From positions 378,472-442,406 of the forward strand of contig NZ_LFIQ01000117.1 in the NCBI RefSeq assembly GCF_001189245.1: a DNA stretch of 63,935 nt, in the 5' to 3' direction. Below the pieces are notes generated by a model. The model did not search any database. It saw only the letters and a list, made by a program, of their open reading frames with translations, and had not been told where the DNA came from. Position 1 is the stretch's first letter. Every line of letters starts with the position of its first letter. Below are positions 60,477 through 63,935 of this stretch, one piece after another. Origin of the DNA: Bradyrhizobium pachyrhizi (GTDB lineage: Bacteria > Pseudomonadota > Alphaproteobacteria > Rhizobiales > Xanthobacteraceae). The translations under genes were made by a program, and so were the position numbers.

Positions 60477-63400
60477 TTAGTGCAGGAGCGGCGTCCGCAA
60501 GTCGAGGGTCAAGGGAAACTCAATTGTGCGTTCCTCCGGCGGCGTCTCGATCCTGCCGGGGGTATGGCCGTGCTCCTGGAAGCGCGCCAGCCGCCGCGCC
60601 TCGGCCTCGTAGGAATTGACCGGCTTGGTCTCGTAGTTGCGGCCGCCGGGATGGGCGACATGATAGACGCAGCCGCCGAGCGAGCGGCCGTTCCAGGTGT
60701 CGATCAGGTCAAACGTCAGCGGCGCATGCACGGGAATGGTCGGATGCAGGCCGGAGGCCGGCTGCCAGGCCTTGAAACGAACACCGGCGACCGCCTCGCC
60801 GGCACGGCCGGTCTCGGTCATCGGCATCCGTCTGCCGTTGCAGGTGATGACATGGCGCCCCTCGACGAATCCGGTCGCCTTCACCTGGAGACGCTCGACC
60901 GACGAATCGACGTAGCGCACGGTGCCGCCCGAGGTGCCCTCCTCGCCCAGCACATGCCAGGGCTCGAGCGCCTGCCGCAGTTCGAGACCGACGCCGCCGT
61001 GATGAACGCGGCCGAAGGCGGGGAAGCGGAATTCGAGCTGTGCCTGGTACCATTCCGGCTCGACATCGTAGCCGGATTGCTTCAGCTCGGCGAGCACGCC
61101 CAAGAAATCCTCCCAGAGGAAATGCGGCAGCATGAAGCGGTCATGCAGCGCGGTGCCCCAGCGCACGAACCGGCCCTGCTGCGGCTCACGCCACAGCTTT
61201 GCGATCAGCGCGCGGATCAACAATTGCTGCGCCAGCGACATCCGCGGGTCGGGCGGCATTTCGAGCGCGCGGAATTCGACCAAGCCGAGCCGGCCGGTCG
61301 GGCCGTCGGGCGAATAGAGCTTGTCGATGCAGATCTCGGCGCGGTGGGTGTTGCCGGTGATGTCGACCAGGATATGCCGGAACAGGCGATCGACCAGCCA
61401 CAGCGGCGCATCCATGCCCGGCGGCGGCACGTGCGAGAGCGCAATCTCCAGCTCATAGAGCCCGTCATGCCGCGCCTCGTCGATGCGCGGCGCCTGGCTG
61501 GTCGGGCCGATGAACATGCCGGAAAACAGATAGGACAGCGACGGATGACGCTGCCAGTACAGCACGAGGCTCTTCAACAGATCGGGCCGGCGCAGGAACG
61601 GTGAATCCTCCGGCCTGCTGCCGCCGACCACGATGTGGTTGCCGCCGCCGGTGCCGGTGTGGCGGCCGTCGATCAGGAAACGGTTGGCCCCTAACCGCGT
61701 CTTGGCGGAGTCCTCATAGAGGCCGAGCGTGATGTCGACGGCCTCGCGCCAGCTTTGCGCGGGCTGCACATTGATCTCGATCACGCCGGGATCCGGCGTC
61801 ACCTTGATCACCTCGATGCGCGGATCGAAAGGCGGTCCGTAACCCTCGACGTGCACCTGCAGCTGCAGCTCCTCGGCGGCGGCTTCGATCGCTGCGATCA
61901 GATCGAGATAATCCTCGACCTTCTCGACCGGCGGCATGAAGGCGCACAGCACGCCGTCGCGAACCTCGATCGACATCGCGGTGCGCACCGGCAGCGGTTC
62001 GGGAATCTCCTTCAAGGCCTGCTGCAGCTCGTCAGAAAGCGCATCGCGCGGCGCCATCGGATCGCGTTCGACGACGTAGGGATAATCGTCCGGTGGCACA
62101 TATTCGAGCGAGGCGATCGGAAGCCGCAAGCCCAGCGGCGAGTCGCCGGGCGACAGGAATAGATGGCTACGCCGGATCTTCCAGCGCTCGCTGCGCCAGC
62201 GTGCCGGCACACGATCGCCGAGCGGGCTCCAGCGCTGGATCGGCAGCACGTAACCTTTCGGCGTGGTCAGCCCCTCATCGAACACCCGCGCCATCCGGGC
62301 GCGTTCTTCCGGATCGGTCAGCTTGGAATTCGCCGGGCTGACATTGGCCGGCAGGCCGGCCTCACGCTGCAGCCAGAAGGCGGGGTCTTCATAAGCCGGC
62401 ATGGCATAGTCGGCGCCGAGACCAAGCTTGGTTGCTGTTACTTCGACGAAACGCTGGGCCTCCGCGATCTCGGCCTTCCGCGAGTTCTCGATGCCGGCGA
62501 TCAGCTCGGCATTCTTCCAGATCGGCTTGCCGTCCTTGCGCCAGTAGAGACCGAACGCCCAGCGCGGCAGGCTCTCGCCGGGATACCATTTGCCCTGGCC
62601 GTAATGCAGCAGGCCGCCCGGCGCGAACCGCGTGCGCAGCTTGCGGATCAATTCGTCGGCGAGCGCGCGCTTGGTCGGGCCGACCGCGGCGACATTCCAC
62701 TCCGGCGATTCCAGATCGTCGACCGAAACGAAGGTCGGCTCGCCGCCCATGGTCAGGCGCACATCGTCTTTCCCCAGGTCGGCATCGACCTGCTCGCCGA
62801 GCCGGTCGAGCCGCGCCCAGGATTCATCGGAGAATGGTTTGGTGATGCGCGGCGCCTCGCCGATGCGCTTGACGCTCATCTCGAAGCCGAACTCGACATT
62901 GGCAACGCCCGCGGTGCCGGTCACCGGCGCGGCCGAGCGATAGTGCGGCGTGGCACAGACCGGGATGTGGCCCTCGCCCGTCAGCATGCCGGAGGTGACG
63001 TCGAAACCGATCCAGCCCGCGCCCGGGAGATAGACCTCGGCCCAGGCGTGCAGGTCGGTGAAATCGCTCTCGACCTCGCGCGGCCCCTCGAGCGGATCGA
63101 TATCCGGCCGCAGCTGAATGAGATATCCGGAGACGAAACGCGCGGCGAGCCCGAGGTGGCGCAGCGTCTGGATCAAGAGCCACGCCGAGTCGCGGCAGGA
63201 GCCGGAGCCCGCGGCAAGCGTCTCCTCCGGCGTCTGGATGCCGGCCTCCATGCGGATCACGTAGCTGATCTTCTTTTGCAGCTGCGCGTTCAGCTCGACC
63301 AGGAAGTTGACGGTGCTGTCAGCCTGGCGCGGAATCTCCTTCAGGTAAGCCGCGAGCAACGGCTCGGGCTCATCGGTCTCGAGATAGGGCGCGAGTTCGG

Positions 63401-63734
63401 TCTTGAGATCGCCGGGATATTCGAACGGAAAGCTGTTGGCAAAGGGCTCGACGAAGAAGTCGAACGGATTGACCACCGTCATGTCAGCGGTGAAATCGAC
63501 CTCGACCTTGAGCTCGGTGGTCTTCTCCGGAAAGACGTAGCGCGCCAGCCAGTTGCCCTGCGGGTCCTGCTGCCAGTTCACGAAGTGATTGGCGGGCAAG
63601 ACCTTGAGCGAGTAGCTTGTGATCGGCGTGCGCGTATGCGGCGCGGGCCGAAGCCGAATGGTCTGAGGCCCGAGATCGATCGGCCGGTCGTATTTGTAGT
63701 GCGTGACGTGATGCAGTGCGACTGATATCGACAC
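60477..63734 (-). CDS. Large transglutaminase-like protein with DUF2126
   Basis: 1085 residues from the GTG at 63734 (VSISVALHHVTHYKYDRPID), the family's usual beginning; the frame continues to 63818. An N-terminal transglutaminase domain has Cys (GSGSCRDSAWLLIQTLRHLG), His (TDLHAWAEVYLPGAGWIGFD) and Asp. The rest is DUF2126, with RLTMGGEPTFVSVDDLESPE, YPGESLPRWAFGLYWRKDGK and GGGNHIVVGGSRPEDSPFLR. It is the first gene of the operon with the ATP-grasp/alpha-E fusion and the smaller transglutaminase. It probably acts on a peptide made by the ATP-grasp enzyme. This is a full-length member. Confidence 0.92.
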   Translation of the reverse strand: MSISVALHHVTHYKYDRPIDLGPQTIRLRPAPHTRTPITSYSLKVLPANHFVNWQQDPQGNWLARYVFPEKTTELKVEVDFTADMTVVNPFDFFVEPFANSFPFEYPGDLKTELAPYLETDEPEPLLAAYLKEIPRQADSTVNFLVELNAQLQKKISYVIRMEAGIQTPEETLAAGSGSCRDSAWLLIQTLRHLGLAARFVSGYLIQLRPDIDPLEGPREVESDFTDLHAWAEVYLPGAGWIGFDVTSGMLTGEGHIPVCATPHYRSAAPVTGTAGVANVEFGFEMSVKRIGEAPRITKPFSDESWARLDRLGEQVDADLGKDDVRLTMGGEPTFVSVDDLESPEWNVAAVGPTKRALADELIRKLRTRFAPGGLLHYGQGKWYPGESLPRWAFGLYWRKDGKPIWKNAELIAGIENSRKAEIAEAQRFVEVTATKLGLGADYAMPAYEDPAFWLQREAGLPANVSPANSKLTDPEERARMARVFDEGLTTPKGYVLPIQRWSPLGDRVPARWRSERWKIRRSHLFLSPGDSPLGLRLPIASLEYVPPDDYPYVVERDPMAPRDALSDELQQALKEIPEPLPVRTAMSIEVRDGVLCAFMPPVEKVEDYLDLIAAIEAAAEELQLQVHVEGYGPPFDPRIEVIKVTPDPGVIEINVQPAQSWREAVDITLGLYEDSAKTRLGANRFLIDGRHTGTGGGNHIVVGGSRPEDSPFLRRPDLLKSLVLYWQRHPSLSYLFSGMFIGPTSQAPRIDEARHDGLYELEIALSHVPPPGMDAPLWLVDRLFRHILVDITGNTHRAEICIDKLYSPDGPTGRLGLVEFRALEMPPDPRMSLAQQLLIRALIAKLWREPQQGRFVRWGTALHDRFMLPHFLWEDFLGVLAELKQSGYDVEPEWYQAQLEFRFPAFGRVHHGGVGLELRQALEPWHVLGEEGTSGGTVRYVDSSVERLQVKATGFVEGRHVITCNGRRMPMTETGRAGEAVAGVRFKAWQPASGLHPTIPVHAPLTFDLIDTWNGRSLGGCVYHVAHPGGRNYETKPVNSYEAEARRLARFQEHGHTPGRIETPPEERTIEFPLTLDLRTPLLH

Positions 63735-63834
63735 GGACCGAGGGCTCCAGCAGCTTTTTTGAGCAGAACACTGCTGCCGGTCGACATCAAGCACTAACAA
63801 CGGGCATGGGGTGCCCAAGGTAAGGGCGTGATCC

Positions 63835-63935
63835 GTAGCCCGGATGGAGCGAAGCGAAATCCGGGGTCTTCATCCGCAGGAAGAGTCCCGGATTGCGCGG
63901 AGCTCGTCATCGGGCGCGCATTCGCGCGACCCGTT
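63835..63935. repeat. Partial palindromic repeat (GTAGCCCGGATGGAGC family), window end
   Basis: GTAGCCCGGATGGAGCGAAG and ...AAATCCGGGG match the left arm at 27531 closely. The right arm (GTCCCGGATTGCGCGGAGCT...) is diverged, and the window ends nearby. Confidence 0.7.

Overview
The window looks like chromosome from a Bradyrhizobium-type alphaproteobacterium (Rhodopseudomonas/Afipia relatives are possible). The evidence is high-GC coding sequence, a hopanoid locus of the Rhodopseudomonas palustris/Bradyrhizobium kind including the C-2 methylase HpnP, FNR/FixK-type boxes, an EcfG-type promoter, and short palindromic repeats of a style seen in these genomes. No rRNA, tRNA, insertion sequence, phage or CRISPR array was seen. 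Identifications rest on reading protein sequences, not on database searches.

Left part (1-13 kb): accessory catabolism. A nearly complete M20 amidohydrolase runs off the left edge. Then come two small hypothetical genes and a PPOX-type flavin-binding gene broken by an in-frame stop. An IclR regulator faces a catabolic operon of two MaoC-type hydratases, an MFS carrier, a GMC oxidoreductase and an alpha/beta hydrolase. A phosphonoacetate cassette follows: LysR regulator, phosphonoacetate hydrolase and an OPA/GlpT-type transporter.

Middle left (13-27.5 kb): envelope and stress genes. There is a DUF2721 protein, an outer-membrane SphA-like protein, a DUF1254 protein, an HdeA-like periplasmic protein, a truncated AraC gene head-to-head with an intact one, and a beta-barrel-like protein. 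A small anaerobic-type group follows: a Gly/His-rich secreted protein, a Ca2+/H+ antiporter and a Spy/CpxP-like protein, each with a TTGA-N6-TCAA box about 70 bp before its start. A Tat-exported metallophosphoesterase, a cupredoxin, an ECF sigma factor and its zinc-binding anti-sigma factor form the next operon.

Hopanoid region (27.6-53.3 kb): hpnO, hpnN, ispH-hpnH and the operon hpnC-hpnD-hpnE-shc-hpnG cover isoprenoid supply, squalene synthesis, cyclisation, side-chain addition, maturation and transport. A TetR-controlled operon (acyl-CoA dehydrogenase with a frameshift, class II aldolase, DUF2520 protein) lies inside this region. A second RND/MMPL exporter follows, and then eutB-hpnP-eutC, in which the hopanoid C-2 methylase gene sits between the two subunits of ethanolamine ammonia-lyase. 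hpnN has an exact GGAAC-N16-CGTT general-stress promoter.

Right part (53.5-64 kb): a chemoreceptor and a diguanylate cyclase, then a three-gene operon of two transglutaminase-like proteins and a circularly permuted ATP-grasp/alpha-E fusion, thought from comparative genomics to make or modify peptides. The window ends in a palindromic repeat related to one at 27.5 kb.
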